Assembly: GCA_013397845.1 (NCBI GenBank)
Contig: VZTG01004474.1
Span: 276,886 to 340,885, forward strand
Origin: Melanocharis versteri
Lineage: Eukaryota; Chordata; Aves; Passeriformes; Melanocharitidae
Direction: 5' to 3'
DNA length: 64,000 bases
The notes below the pieces were generated by a model. The model saw only the letters and a list, made by a program, of their open reading frames with translations, was not told where the DNA came from and searched no databases. The position numbers and the translations under genes were made by a program. This document shows positions 23,961 to 37,700 of the stretch, one piece after another; position 1 is the first letter of the stretch; each line of letters begins with the position of its first letter.

Positions 23961-26900
23961 AGCTAAATTACTCTTAAGCAGAGTGGGTAAATAGGATCAA
24001 AGATTCACTAATATTTTGAATATTTACAGCCCATTCTGCTTTCGTGAACATTTATGAGTAGTTAGGAATACTTGTACAGTTATTGCAAGAAAACTAATTC
24101 CGGCCTTGTCATCAAAATTCATTCAAGCATAACAAAGCATAACAAAAGATTTCAACCAGCTATTTCATGTGTTTCATTATTGGAATAGCAAAATCCATGG
24201 TGAAATGCACAGAAGAAGTAAAAAAGAGTACCTTATTGTTGAAATTGTTTGGGACTGTTTTTCCAGCTGAAATATACCTATGGGGATAGAAAAAATAAGA
24301 GCAATATTTTTGCAATAAAATGTGTTGAACTCCAGTATTCAAATACTCTTACAAGAAACCTTGAACAGGCTTGAGAGCAAGATCAAAAAAAAAAATTTAC
24401 CTCAAAAATAAAGTTTGCTACAACCCCTGTCTACTATCGGTTTTTTTGAAGTTAATGTAATAAAAAATAGAAATCTGGATTCAACCGTTTTATTATTCTG
24501 GATTTAGATAGTTTTAAATAATATATTTAGAAATCCTAGCTAAAGGCTGAATTTTATCCAAAATTTTAATCATTATGATATCTTTTAGAGAGTCAAAATA
24601 GAATTTGACTCCCAGGACTGCTTTGCAGTAACAAGTAATTTAAGATCATGTCTCCTTTAGTAATTTGAGGGATGGAAAAATAGATCATAAGTGATGATGC
24701 ATCTGATTTTCTTCATTTTTCTCTTGTATGTTTGAGGCAAGGGTAAAGGACCTTAAAATATTTTTTGCTGAAAAATCAAAAGCACTAACCAGTTGCTAGA
24801 TTGGGACAAAACCAGATTTTGGAAAATTTCGTAAATTAAAAAAAGGACAAAATTTTTATGCCATGTAATAATGACTGACTTCAGCTGTAGTGAAAAATAA
24901 GGTTAAATGTCATAAATTCCAATTTTTAGAGAATTATGAAATTTTCAGTTCTAAAGGAGAATGCTATAAAAAAATATAAAACATTGTTCCTGCCACACCC
25001 CTGCAAAAAGTTCTGAGACTTTGCTTGTACAAGGGATCTGTCTCTTGACATCTCATTTATAATAGTTTTCCTTAGCTTCTTAAGGACCAACTTTATGGCA
25101 TAGAAGACATGGGGTTTTTTTCCCTTTTATCATCCTGCTTATACTGCAATGTTAGTGCCATACTAGATTGGCTGAATGGAGAACTCAGGCTTCCTAGACT
25201 AAATTAATCTCAAAGCTTTACTAAATGATGTTATTCTAATGCATATCCTAGTCACTATTTCCCCCAGTGTCATATAGGCAAATAATTAATATAAATATTG
25301 GCATAATCCTTATGAAATTATGTCAAATTTATATATTACATTCTAATCTATATCTTTAGGTATCTCAAAGATAGAGAAAATCATGAACTAAGCCGCTTCA
25401 GATCAGAGATAAGAGCTGAAAGTACATCGGGCACTCTTGAAAAATGTCTTTAGAAAGTATCTGACTCATCATATTTAGTTGACTAATATATAAAGTAGAA
25501 CTTTCTGGTGAAAAGTGACTTTGACTTGTCTCAGCTTTTTTGATTTCTGTCCCTCAATAGGATTTTATTTTTAAAGATGGATGTAAGCATAAAGAATAAG
25601 TGAAATAGACAGATCTATTAGATAAGGGCATTATATATGTGAAATACATTTTTGCATACAAACCATCATTTTCATTCACGTTTTTAAACTTTCTGTCACA
25701 AACTGCTCCTGCTCTGGACGTTTGAAGTGAAATTAACAACGAATTTGTATTAATTAACTGTTTTGAATAAATTTCGCTGCTCTTGGGGGCAGATGAAAAA
25801 CAGCAGTCTCTGTCTAGCAGTCTTGTATCCCCTTTTTTTTTCCAAAACAGGAATAATTTATGTTTCAGAAGAATAATTTTCAATTACCACCTGTTGCATA
25901 TAAAGAGTTAGACAGAGAAATTAGTGCTAGGTCATGAAAATTAACCTGAAATAAACCAAATATATATATGATGCTCTATTTTCTTCAGATTTTCAGTGAA
26001 CAGTGAAGTCTACCCATCATTCTTCAATGAATTTTCCTGTTGCAGTACCTTGACTGCTAACCAGAGAGATTGTAACAAATTATTTTGATGCAGATAATTG
26101 AACGTGGGTATAACAAAGGTTTGAGCTCTACAGAGAGGAATATAACAGCACACTAACATCATTGCCCATGTTGGAATTAATTCCAGTCATTGCTCCCATT
26201 ACAAATATCACACAAAACTACTATGGTGCAGCTTTGGCCATATGAACTTGCAAGACAACTTTGTGTACTTGAATTTATGATTTACCTCGCTCTCAAGGGA
26301 GTTGTTTCCATAACTCCTCCCAATGGCTTAAAGCAGTAGGAAAAGGTCAAATAACTAAATCAGCAAGATTTTGATGTGAAAATAAAAGTGATAATGTACT
26401 TTTAGTTTGAGGTTTTTTTTTAATTTCGTGGCCTGATGATCGATCGTGAGGTAGAGTGAGCAGAATTGATTTGGATGAAATCAGTAGAAATTTTTATAAA
26501 TATTTTTAAATCCTTTATGGAAGTACCCTTTTTTGGAGACCTTTTTTACCTGCCTTTTCATTTCCTTTGTCATTATTTATCAAAACTAAGAATTCTGTTG
26601 TAAGTTTATTAAGACCAAGTTCAGTTTATATAATGATGCCATATAAGAATCAGTAGATTATAATACATCTTAAAAATAGTATTTTTGTCATTTGCAGGAT
26701 CAAAGGTATTTCTATTAGTAATTTTCTACAGTTAAATAATTTATGCATCTGTGGATCCTCCAAAAAGCCTTCACCTGTGGGTTTTAAAATTTCCATGGAT
26801 ATGGCATGCCAGGTGCTTTGTATGATTTTTTTGTTTCTTCAGTTTTAAATATTAGGGACCTAAACTACAGTGTCATGAAGATTCTAGAATTTAAATAATT

Positions 26901-29900
26901 TCTTTAATGTTCTTCTTCTTGTTGTAGTCTCTTCCTAGTGTCGCATTGGTAATTGTAGATTATAGCTTATGAACCATGTTAAATGAAACTAAAAGGTCAT
27001 CAGTAAATTAAGCTGCTCAGTCTTCAGTATCTTGAGGTATAAAAAAATCATCTTCCTTTATATAGTATGTGAACTTACCTAGACTACCAGCCCTACTGCT
27101 ATTTTGTTTGTCTTAAGAATAAGAGCATTACATTTTTTGTTGTTCTCTGGTGAGCTGTTTTTGGGGTTGTTTGTTTGTTTTTGGAGGTGTGTGTAGGTTT
27201 TGGGGGTAGAAGCTTCTCCATTTTATACAGTCATTTATTCTACATTCTGTGTTAGAGAACTGAAATACAGTTGTGCATTAGGCTCATCATGACTGTGTCT
27301 AGAAAGAAAATGAAGGGTACCCTATTTACATTTATGCATGTGTCTCAGTTCAGACTTTTTCTAAAAGGTGGTTTGGGTGTTTTATTTTCCAGTGTCTTAA
27401 CATGCCAGAATTGCAGGTATGCAGCGATAGCCATTGCGAAAGTCAAATCTGCAAACATTCTGAGGTCAGAAACTGAGTGTTTGCATTGAATTTATCATAT
27501 TTTCTGGCTGAGGTATTCTCTAATCCTTCAGTAGAGAATTAACTCGAATAGAAATGGTGCTGCTGTCAGAGATACCTGTGTATCAATTCACGTTAAGGTT
27601 GCTGTCTGCTTGAAGCATGCGTGGATTGCAGGATGTCTCACTCATAGATTACTCTCTGTACCATTTGCATGACAACATAAAGAGGTCATTGATAAACTGT
27701 ATGACCTGCAAAATAACAGAAGAAAAAAAATGTACTTTGCAATTCATGGTAATTCTACATTCCTGTGAATATATTTCACAAAATCATTGCCACAAGGCTA
27801 ATTTCCCCTATTTTGGGACAGAAAGATAAGCCAAGAGAAATATAACTCTAAATAATCGTGTTTGAGGAGGTAGATTTAAAGGAAAAACCAAAATAAAAAC
27901 CCAAATTAAAATCCAAATTATTAAATAGTTGCCTACATTAATGAATGTGTCTCATAAGTAATTTATTGTATATACAACTAACTATTACTTCTCAGAATAA
28001 TATAATGAACCTGAAAGCTCAGTAGGGATCTTCAAGACTTCAAGATTTGAAATCCGAAACAGAATTTTGAGTCCATTACCTAGGAATTTTATAAAAAATA
28101 ATTATTAAAAAAAAAATCCATGAGAAACTAAATACCCAGGAAAATGAGAAGGACTTAGTTAAGATCATTTGCATCTTTGCTAGGCTAGTATTTTACTGCA
28201 AGGTTCAATTTAAAAAAAAAAATACTCTGAAGACTGATGTTTTGCTCAATAGGGGAATGGTGGGTAAGACAATAGGAGAAATATCCCCCTTTTATAATCA
28301 TTTGGTTTTTTTTGATAAATTGAAATGATCTCTTTTAAAACTTCTCAGATGTAACAAAATAGATATATTACTGAATGTCTTGTGTGAGCAGGATACTACA
28401 TGTATAGCTAATACAATTTTGAAATGCAGATGGGATTTTAAGTACATAATTAGTGTCATTGATCAGGCATTGATTTAAAAATATCCGCAACTGAGATCTC
28501 CAGTGTTACCAGCTGCAAGAAGAGAAACACAAAGGTGGGAATTTTAACAGAGACACAATACTGAGCACTTTGTGCTTTTAGCATAATTTCAGATGATAGC
28601 TGTTTATTTCAGTAATACCATGAAATTCAATTGAAAATTCTGAATTTTTAAAAGTGAGTGTTAGAATAATTTTAATAATCGAATAAAAATATTAAGATAA
28701 TGTATAAATAGATTCCATCAAAAATCTTTTCAGCATTATAGTTTACTTGTTTTGTGAGTGATGAGTAAAAGTTGTGCTTGTTATTTTTAGATATAAAGCA
28801 GCTGAAGTCTTCCTTTAATATTAGATCCTTGAGCTATAGAAAGATGAATGTCTTTCTGATGGGAAATCAAAAGTGTCTATTGATTCTAAAGTGTAAATTG
28901 TCAAAAACACACTGGCAGGAGCTCACTGATAAATCGGTTTTCAGACAGCCTTGATATTTCGACTTCTTACATTTTAAGAGGGATTAAGCTGCCTCATGTT
29001 GAAGTGCACCTGGTTTCTAAATATAGAATGAAGGGATGAAGTGGGATCTTCACTTTTGCTGTTGTTGAGAGGGATAATAGATTTACATCTGGCAAGCAGA
29101 ACCCTTTGTTTGCGGTTATTGTATGTCTTTAATTCTGAAACAGGATGTCTGCAGTTTGAGCACATTTATAAAACCACTGATGTTTTTAATTAAGCTTAAA
29201 AATAAACAAACAAAAAAGCACAAACCACAAAATGTGAACTGTAGCTGAGGATGTATTAATCTTGAATTCAAGAGCCTAAATATTGTAGAAGTACTGTAAA
29301 TCAAACAAGATCAGGGCTGGTTTGGAACGAGAAAGAACTGGAAAATGACATCTATTTTTTTAAATAATTTTGATTTTTCTCCTTTTATTCCAGCTCATTT
29401 TACACAGAAGATTTTTCATGAGATATTCAGTGGACCGTTCTCATATCTTTCAGTGTATTTCAACAATATTTTATGCAAAGGCTTCAAGACATCTTATAAG
29501 GATGTTTTGATTAATAAACCATGAGCGTTTAAATAGACATTTTAGGTTCACTCATCGTAAGAATTCTAAGCAATGCATGTGATTTTGTTTTGTTTATTCC
29601 TTTTTTACGATACTGTTTTATGTCTTAAGATCTTCAGTGTGTTCTCACAAATAACCACCTTGTTAGCTGAATATCCTTTTGATTTTTTTTTGATATAAAA
29701 TGTGTGACTCATTACATTGCTAAAAAGAGTACTGCATTCTGGAGTGAGCACTAGTTGGCAAAAGAGACAACTCTTCCTTTTTAGAAAATAGTTGCTCCTG
29801 AATGTATCTGGTACTAGAAAAGGTCTACAATTTCCTTAAAAAAGTGAACACTTTACAGTTTTTCAAGGTACAGGTACCTACATTAGAGGTAAACTATTCT

Positions 29901-32900
29901 GAATTACTAAAATATAAGTATTCTGACAGTTCTGCGGAGTTTAACACGTCCATACATTTTCATTTTGCTAAGAAGCAAATATTCAGTAGAAATAGGAGCA
30001 AAAGCTCTTTGATCATTAACTCTGTGTGCCTCATACTTAATCTAAAATACAATAAACCAGAAAAGAGTTTGGTTTTGCTATTGATTTTTAATGATGAATC
30101 AGGCAATAGGGTTTTTTTTTTCCTGTGTGACTCTGCTATTTGCACTTACCCTCTAGCTCTGTGGCCATATTTAGGTATAAGGTATCTTTCATGTATGTAA
30201 AAATATTTTTTTTACTTACCCAGACTTCATTCTATATTACCTTTTTCACACCCTCTAGTAGCAGTAATAATTTTAAAATACATTTTGTAGGGAAATCACT
30301 GTATAATAAGTAATATCTGTGTATACTCACAGGACTAGATTCTAATTTGATGCAGAAGGCCAGCTGTCTACATTTAGCAAAAAGTCGACCTTGAAATTGG
30401 TAAGCTTAGAAGAGTAGTCATGAAAGAGCAGTTCAGGCAAAAATGAAACGATCCATTGAAATCATAGCTTTCACAAGTCATTACATTGTTTACTGTGTTT
30501 CCTCAAGGGATTGTTTTGCGTTTTGGATAACTAAGAAGCCTTGATTATTTTTCTAGCCTGCAGAAATATGTAAAAGCTTTTATCATTTCATCTTTTGCAA
30601 AATGCAAGTGCTAGAGACATAAGTATATATACATACAAAAAAAAAAAAGTAATTTCACCTTATTTCCTGATAAAGCAAAAGAAAACGAACAAAAAACCCA
30701 CCTCACCTTCTATTTATAACTGCAACAATGAATCTCTTATTTTTGCTGTTACATGAGTGTTTGTCACATAAAATTAATTTTGGGATCGTAGTTGGGTCCT
30801 TAAAGTTTTCTGATATGTTTACATGAAAACAGAGATTAACATAATCAGACTGTTACGGATGGAGATGCTAAAGGGGCCATATACATGCATAGGATTCTTC
30901 ACACTCAACTAAGAAAGCACAAAACCCGTCATGGCTTTGTTCTCATTTCTTAAGAGCATGCAAGGTATTTTTTCTCTGACAAATTCAGAAAAGTTGTTTG
31001 TGTTGATGTTTCCCAGAATTCTTAAAAATTTATTTCCAGATTCATCTATGTGACTGATCATGCCTCTCACTGTAGTCTCAAAGAGAGTATTTTCAACTAG
31101 ACTAGATATTTTGAGCCACGATTAAGCAGTTCTCTCTCAGGTATTCATCATTTTCTGGGACTGGGGATTGCAAAGAAACCAGGAAAAATTTGGTAAAATT
31201 GAGGCCGAACTGGAATTTCTGGCACACAAAATTATAACACCAGGAATGGCAGTATGAATATTGCTGTGCTGTTTTACTTAGTGCCAGAATCTGAAGCAGC
31301 TGGAGCCTCGTTCTGGGAGGACAAACATAATAACAAAGAAGAAGAATTTTCTAAATGCCAAAATTTTGTATGAGAGAAACCATATTCCCAGTACAGTTTC
31401 TGGCTGTATTCCATTTGCAGTAGCTCTCAAGTCCTTTCATGTGCCTTTTACAATCATTTCCCTAACCTTTACACAATTTCTAAGATCAGAATAGACAAAG
31501 GCACAATTATTTTTGTGGCTTTTTGCTTGCTGAGGCAGTTTTGGCTTATGTAGTTACAAATGTCCTTCTGGCCTTTAGTCCAGGTTCCAGACTGCCTGGA
31601 CTCAATTTCACAGTTGAACTCCCAGAAATTCAAACCAGACTGCCTGACTGTCACAGGTAAGAACTGATCTTACAGATAGAGGATATCCCATATAACGTGA
31701 AAATAGTTATCAGAATTCATTTTCCACTCAAAACCCCTATGGAAATTGAGTGTTACCTGCAACTGATTCGTGTTTTGGTACCAATAAGCCTTCGACTTTT
31801 CGTTGAATCAAAAGTAAATAGTATCTTAGTAATCTCATACATGTCAAAAAGTTGACTACTGACAATATCCTCCATTTGTGCAACATGTTCGACCTTGTTT
31901 TTTCTTCATCTCAAAGCATCCATATTTATGGGGGAAAAAGTAAAAAAAACCCACCAACCTGTCAAAAAACAAACTAACAGTCAGAGAACATGCTCTTTCC
32001 AAGATCACAATTTATTCTTTCTGAGTGTCATTCATTACTATTCCCCTTTTCAGCCTACTTAAATACTTTCTTCATATACTCACACATTCAGTATTTATGA
32101 TGAATCTGGTGCAGTTATTTTAAACTGCTATAACTGAAGTCCACTTATAGTCACAGTGTTCTTTGTACCAATCTGTATTTCTCACCTTTGATCAAATTCT
32201 TGTCTTCCTGTATTGAATGTTCCTGCTTCTCATCACCTAAAGAAAGCAGATGGAAATGAACTGCATAGTAAATTTTCTCATTTCAGTTCTTGTACCTGGT
32301 GTTAGCCCACAAATCTTAGCAGCACCAGTGCTTCGGTGGAGTAATGCAGGCAGACCTTTCAGAGTTAACTAATAACCTGATAATATCTTGATCATTTGTT
32401 TCTGTTTTATATATCAGCCAAATGTGGTGGTTGATAAGAAAAAGGAAAAAAAAAAAACGTATTCTTGGCACATACTTGTCACCTAATAGCAAACAAAATC
32501 CTTGTATGAATCTTAGAATTGCTAAAGGTGTTTCTCAGATAAGAAAAACCAAACAAACAAACCAACAAACAAAAACCTAGAAAGAGAGAAAATAAGCCTG
32601 AAAGATGCAAGTTTTCAGTCTACTTATAAGTCTGACAGAATTTGAAATACCTGGAAATAATGGATAACCTTAATAATAAGCCATACTACCGAGATTCCCT
32701 ATAATGTAATTCTTCCTACGTTTTTTCCAGATCAGTGGATTTGAAATCCAGATCTATATCTTTTCAATTTCATGTAACTTAATAAGGGAGGAAGGACATG
32801 TAGCTCTTGGCAAGCTATGGTCGGGCAGTCAACATTCAGAGCTGACATCTAGCTGTAAAAGGCCCCCATAATATGATCAGCAGAGGGCAGGTTTGTGATT

Positions 32901-34729
32901 TATTTGTGGCCCATTCCAATCCCTTTTTTATAGTATCCTATTCAGTAAAATACAACATACTTGTTAATCGTTAATTACTAAAGGAATAGGAGTTGAAAGT
33001 GGAATTTTAGCTATCAGATCTCTTATTTCTCTGGTAGCTCAAATGGTAGATTGTCAGATACTGAGTAAGAAAAAAACCCCTAGCATAATATTTGTGGGAG
33101 TTTTTTGTCATTGTGTTTTTTTCTAGGGACTGTACTTTGACCTCTGAACTACCAATACTTTGTTACCTAAGAGTAGATACTTACTTTTTGGTAAGACTAT
33201 AATATCTTTGTATGGAGTATCATATATTTGTGTATTTGATTAACCATTTAAAAATTACAGAAATTCATTCTATACTAGTGTAGTTTACAAAAGCATTCAA
33301 TTTAATTTCCTCCCCTTCACCCCATGTAAGTCTGTGATACTGTGGACATACCCTGTAACAGAGTTGGGGAATAGAACATTCTTGCTAGTCTTAATTTTGA
33401 AGTAGTGACATGTTAGTAACTCTCCAAAAATCCTAATTACTTTCCAGAAGAGAAACTCCTCTATGACACTTTAAAATGCAAAACTCATAAAAATTTTACA
33501 GCTAGAACTTGGGCAACCTGGTGTTGTGTGTTATTTTGTAGTAGGTGGGAGATGAGAGATGTGACGTAAAATGTCTCTGATGACAAAAAGGGAAATCTTA
33601 TTACCCTGCTTCCCAAAAGATACCTTGTGAAAAATTTGACTTTTTTAACACCCTTTTTTAGTCTAACATCTGCTGCATTACTATAGCATTCTGTTCTTTA
33701 CTAGGAGAGCAGGTTTATTTCTGTTCAAAATTATCTTTTTGCTGAGAACTCCAGTTAAATTTAATTATCAGAATTAAGATCATGTTGACCTTCCTATCCA
33801 AATTTTATGTGCTTATATGCATTCCTTTTCATTGGCTGGCATAATTTTTGAAGAGTGTCATAGGCTTTTTGTGAGGTTTTGGCTTCTATCTTGGTCTTTT
33901 CTTAAGATACGAAACTGGTTTAGCCTTGGTAGGCAGAATATAACCTTTTCAACACTCTGCAGTGTTTGACAGTTTCTGCACTCAGTCAACATTATTATTA
34001 TTGCACGACTATAAAACTAACATTCTGGCAAAAGCGGTTGGAAATGATTTCCTGTTGTTTAGCTTGTGATTTTGTTATAGCCCAGTAAAAGAAGTGACTG
34101 GTAATGCAGTAAAGGTTATTTCTTTCTATGAGTGACAACAAAAACAACAAAAAATTCAAATATTAGTGAATAATTAATGAACTATTCACTTTTAATTATT
34201 AATTAACAGTTTCACTACCATCTACTAATTTAATACTGATGATCAATATTCTCTAAATATTAGTTTTCAGTGTGAAGAAATCTCTACTGTACTACTTCTT
34301 CATTCCCCTGTTTAAGTAGACAGGATTTCCTCATAAGGACCAAAACCTGAAAAACCAAGAAAATAAAGTATTATCACGTGGGCAAAAGTGTAATATACGT
34401 AACATCTCAGTTAGAAGTTTAAAGCTCTAAATCCACATCTCTTAGAGGCAGAGAGTGAGTTTTTATTCTTTGGACAGCTTTTAATCCATTTGGCTTCAAT
34501 TCTTGACTAAATCTCTTCGGACTACCCAGGAGTAAGTAAAAGTGAGTTCTTGAATTCATAAATCTGTTTGCAATCCAGTTAGTAATGTAAAATTTTTAGC
34601 CACCTTATATTGCTATATCAAATAAGTAATATGCTTTTAGAATTTAAGGGACGTTAAGGGGTCTCTGTGTGTATGTATATATGATTTTCTGATGGATACA
34701 AACAGCTTCTCCTTTTCTAGAATACATGT

Positions 34730-34756
34730 ATACACACACACACACATATATATATG
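34730..34756. repeat. CA/TA dinucleotide repeat
   Basis: Tandem ac units passing into at units; alternating purine-pyrimidine sequence. Confidence 0.9.
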
Positions 34757-37700
34757 ATGTGTTTATGTATAAGCTATGTCTATATAATGTGTATATGTCA
34801 TCTGTCATGTTTAGCATCATAATCTACTTCTAAATATCTTTTAAATGTACAGAACTAAAACTTCAGTTCAAAGCTATCTACAGTTCCTTAAGACATTAAA
34901 AAAACCTGAAAAACCCCCTAAAAAACAGGGAGAACAGTATGATTTTTTTATTGAATATCTATCTAGCAGATCTTAGATATCCGGTCATCCAGGATAATGT
35001 TTCAGGATATAGAGTTAGTTAAGCTGGTATATGAACATTTTTACATAAAGAGCAGCACCACAGTAATAATGCTGTTAGACATTAGATTGCAGTTGGGAAT
35101 AAATAATTGCATAAATAAAGATTTAAATGAAGGAAAAAATATTGTCTGGTCACATTCTATTAACATCTACATTTTTGCCTTTTATTTTATTTTAAAAGAG
35201 TTTTTATTTTATTAACATTTTATTTACCTGTGTGTTGCAAGAAGTTGACAATATTTGGCAAATAAGTGATTTTAAACCTAAGAATACTATAATCTAGTAA
35301 TTCCTGATATCAGATATAGTGTATCAGGATCATGCTTAGGAAGTGTCAGTTCCCAAAATGAATTCTTAAGGACAAAAAAAGATAGTATAAGCATTAATGA
35401 ATTGCAGTGGATTGAATTGTTGCATTTTGACTGTATCTTAAATTCTCTGCAATATTTTAAATAATATAATACTTAGGAAGAAAATAATAAAGTTGGATCA
35501 CGGTAGCCTGCAGAAGTTGTACTGTAGAATCTATCAAGGTTTTTAACAGTAATATTACTTTTCTGAAAGCTGTACAAACTTTTCTACAGAACCACTACTA
35601 TGATTTATTTATAATTACATATATTATATAGTCTGACTCCAGTAGCTCTGCTGTCCATAATGGCTGTCATTAAAAGTAAGAAGCTGTGATGATCTGAAAA
35701 GATGGGATCTGAATATGCATAAATACACAGTTTTTAGCCTGAGAAAAGCTTTTAAGTTAAATATGATTTTATAAATAATACAGCTTAGTTGTGCATTAGT
35801 TATACACCAGTTGTCTTAAAACTGGTGCAAATAAAAAATCCCTGAATTACTCATTTGGCTGTTGAGGTTGGCTGATTTAGTTTCATAAACATTAGAATGC
35901 TATTTTTGAAAATCACAAATGAGGACTAATATTATTATAATACTCTGAAAAAAAAATCCAGAATGGTGGAAAATGAAGCTTTCCCCAGGGACAAAACTTA
36001 AGTGAATGGAACTGTGGTTTTTCTTCAATGTTAGGTATCTCAGTTAATAAATGTTGTCCTCCAATATTGTATGAAACAATAAAAAAGCTCTGTTATTTAT
36101 AGTGTGCCACCTACAATTTAAACATTTAACCAACAAAGATGTTATCTTCTAATAATCAAGCCAGATGTGATTATATTTCGTGATCATTAAATGAAGTGCT
36201 AAGTGTCATGTGACATATATTTGTAAGTGAACAAAATGCTGGGAGTCATGGCTAGAACACGAAATTAGGGAAACCCTGTGCATGTAGGCGATATTGCATG
36301 TACCAGTTTTACCTCATCCTTTTATGTTCTTGTCAGGTCAACTTGCTCACAAATGTAAAGAAGTGGAACTGCACATGTACATGTATACTGTAACACTTTT
36401 ACTTTACACAAAGTTAGAATGTAATCAGACTAGACATTCCAGTTGATTTACAGAGTATCTGTCATTCTATTGCAGAATATTTGTATTCTTGTGCACGTAA
36501 GCACATAGAGACTTTAAGGACCAGAAGGCTGACACTGCACTTGTTTTCTTAAAAAGTCGTGTTCTCTTTGTGTATGTAAGATACACATGCAGGCCCATAA
36601 CCAGATGAAGCTGGCCAGTGTCTCCCTGATGCTAGTTGTAGTAATTTACACCCATAGTAATGGACTTAAAATAGCGCTTTTCTGTTTTAAATATGTGTAC
36701 TTAGAGTTTTTTTGCTTAGAAACTGCAGGTCTCATTATTTTTTCTGTTTGCTTTGCTGTACTGAGGGCATCATGTGCACAGAAGCAGGTGCCAAAGTCAG
36801 TGAATCAGCATTTTGAAGGCTGAAATAGAATTTCCAGAAGTACCACCATCAGAAAGTGGATTATTGAGGATTGAGATTAAAGTAGTGATAAAAATGACAA
36901 GCACAAACATGTTCATCTGCTCGAAGGCACTGTTCTGCTCATTTTGTTGTACAGTATACAAACATATCACTCTGCTAAGTAAAACTGAGATGATACATCT
37001 AGTTATATATTAGAACTGGGTGATAAATGTCAGGGGGGTTAAGATCTAGTTTGATAGTATTTTTGAGCTTGTTGCTGATCCTTTTACAGTTAGGTGATAC
37101 TGCTGTGCAGCACTCTTCAAAGCAGTAGGCAAATCCTGAAGGAAAATGCAATAATATCTGAAATACTCATCTACCAGGGTTTTTTTGCAGTGCAGTTTTA
37201 AAAAAAAATTTAGTTATTCCATACCCGTGCCAATCTGTTCTTAATAAATGTCACTATTTCCTATTAAAATGCCAGTGGTGGATTTATATTTGAGGAGACA
37301 GGAACACAAATCATAAATGAATGTTTGGATCAGAAAAATACAATTTAGGTACATATATTTGTATGTTTTGGTGTAATTCACATCACTAAAGATTGTAGCT
37401 GGTATTCGGAAATTTAATTTAATTACCCTGGGAAACCTCATCAGAATACTGTCATAGTGGCAAATGTTGAAAAAATCACAGTCTTTTTGTGTCAGATATA
37501 CTAAGGCCAACTGATCAATGCAAAATATTTTAAGCTTACTTTCCTTTTCTTTGAATGCTGTGGCCACAGTCAGTGAAATATTGGGATGGCACACTAGCCT
37601 GAAGGGAACAGGAGTAAATGCTAAAGAACCAGGTATAATTTGGTTTCAAATTTTGGGTTTGCCTGGTTGTTTCACACTGGAATGGATGAAAGCAAAACAA

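Noticed and set aside
25554..25883. 109-codon open frame on the - strand
   Set aside because: Low-complexity, no family resemblance, inside a unique intronic stretch.
29802..30200. 132-codon open frame on the + strand
   Set aside because: Composition follows the AT-rich intron, no domain or motif is recognisable, and an open frame of this length is plausible by chance over six frames of 64 kb.
37241..37594. 117-codon open frame on the - strand
   Set aside because: No recognisable motif and no splice or promoter context; AT-rich chance frame.
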